A stretch of DNA of 12,525 bases from NCBI GenBank assembly GCA_035274225.1, contig DATEOK010000372.1:1-12525 (forward strand), in the 5' to 3' direction. Under the pieces are notes generated by a model. That model was not told where the DNA came from and did not search any database. It was given only the letters and a program-made list of their open reading frames with translations. Shown here piece by piece: positions 12,494-12,525 of this stretch; position 1 is the stretch's first letter; every line of letters starts with the position of its first letter. The stretch is from Dongia_A sp035274225 (lineage in GTDB: Bacteria > Pseudomonadota > Alphaproteobacteria > Dongiales > Dongiaceae). The translations under genes and the position numbers were made by a program.

Positions 12494-12525
12494 TTAACGG
12501 CCGCCGCCGCCGAGCAGGCCGCCGA
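12494..12525 (-). CDS. C-terminal end of an upstream gene, Gly-rich (partial)
   Basis: Read on the - strand, the last bases of the window give the in-frame tail GGLLGGGGR followed by TAA (12494-12496). The stop overlaps the TAAGGA ribosome binding site of kinase 1 and is 12 bp from its GTG, as expected for an operon partner. Only nine codons are visible. A Gly-rich end would fit a secreted or FecR-type protein like FecR 2, but this cannot be decided from so little sequence. Confidence 0.5.
   Translation of the reverse strand, partial: GGLLGGGGR

Overview
The window is high-GC, densely packed DNA of alphaproteobacterial type. Protein style, the many PAS/CHASE2 kinases and a dispersed-type palindrome at 4206-4242 suggest the Bradyrhizobium/Rhodopseudomonas group (Nitrobacteraceae). 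This is inference from style; no taxonomic marker gene is present. There are no rRNA, tRNA, CRISPR or insertion-sequence features. Most of the window encodes signal transduction.

Left part (1-1395): the last 60 codons of a histidine kinase on the + strand run tail-to-tail into a class III adenylate/guanylate cyclase on the - strand, and the two reading frames overlap by 26 bp. Next (about 1486-1845) is gene debris. A short frameshifted PepSY-domain tail is followed by a cytochrome b561 relic that keeps its N-terminal and C-terminal signatures but has lost the middle. Directly behind it, on the same strand, sits an intact, tightly coupled operon: an OmpR-type response regulator (1859), a TctE/QseC-type histidine kinase (2533, 4-bp overlap) and a small exported PepSY protein (3918). 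I read this as an ancestral PepSY - cytochrome b561 - regulator - kinase - PepSY operon whose first two genes have decayed.

Middle (4188-5514): a perfect 17-bp-stem palindrome lies between the PepSY gene and a divergent ureohydrolase (arginase/agmatinase superfamily). The ureohydrolase keeps two metal-binding motifs but has substitutions at three positions that are normally conserved.

Right part (5527-12525, all - strand): this is the most distinctive block. Two paralogous CHASE2-PAS-histidine kinases alternate with two paralogous FecR-domain proteins. In transcription order they are: a partial gene with a Gly-rich C-terminus at the window edge, CHASE2 kinase 1 (763 aa), FecR 1 (257 aa, membrane anchored), FecR 2 (310 aa, exported, Gly/Asn-repeat tail) and CHASE2 kinase 2 (878 aa, with one extra PAS domain). 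No sigma factor, TonB receptor or response regulator accompanies them within the window. The FecR domains are therefore probably not classical anti-sigma proteins. A plausible role is as extracytoplasmic partners of the CHASE2 sensor domains. The layout looks like duplication of a kinase/FecR cassette, supported by a 51-bp perfect nucleotide match around the phosphoacceptor histidine of both kinases.
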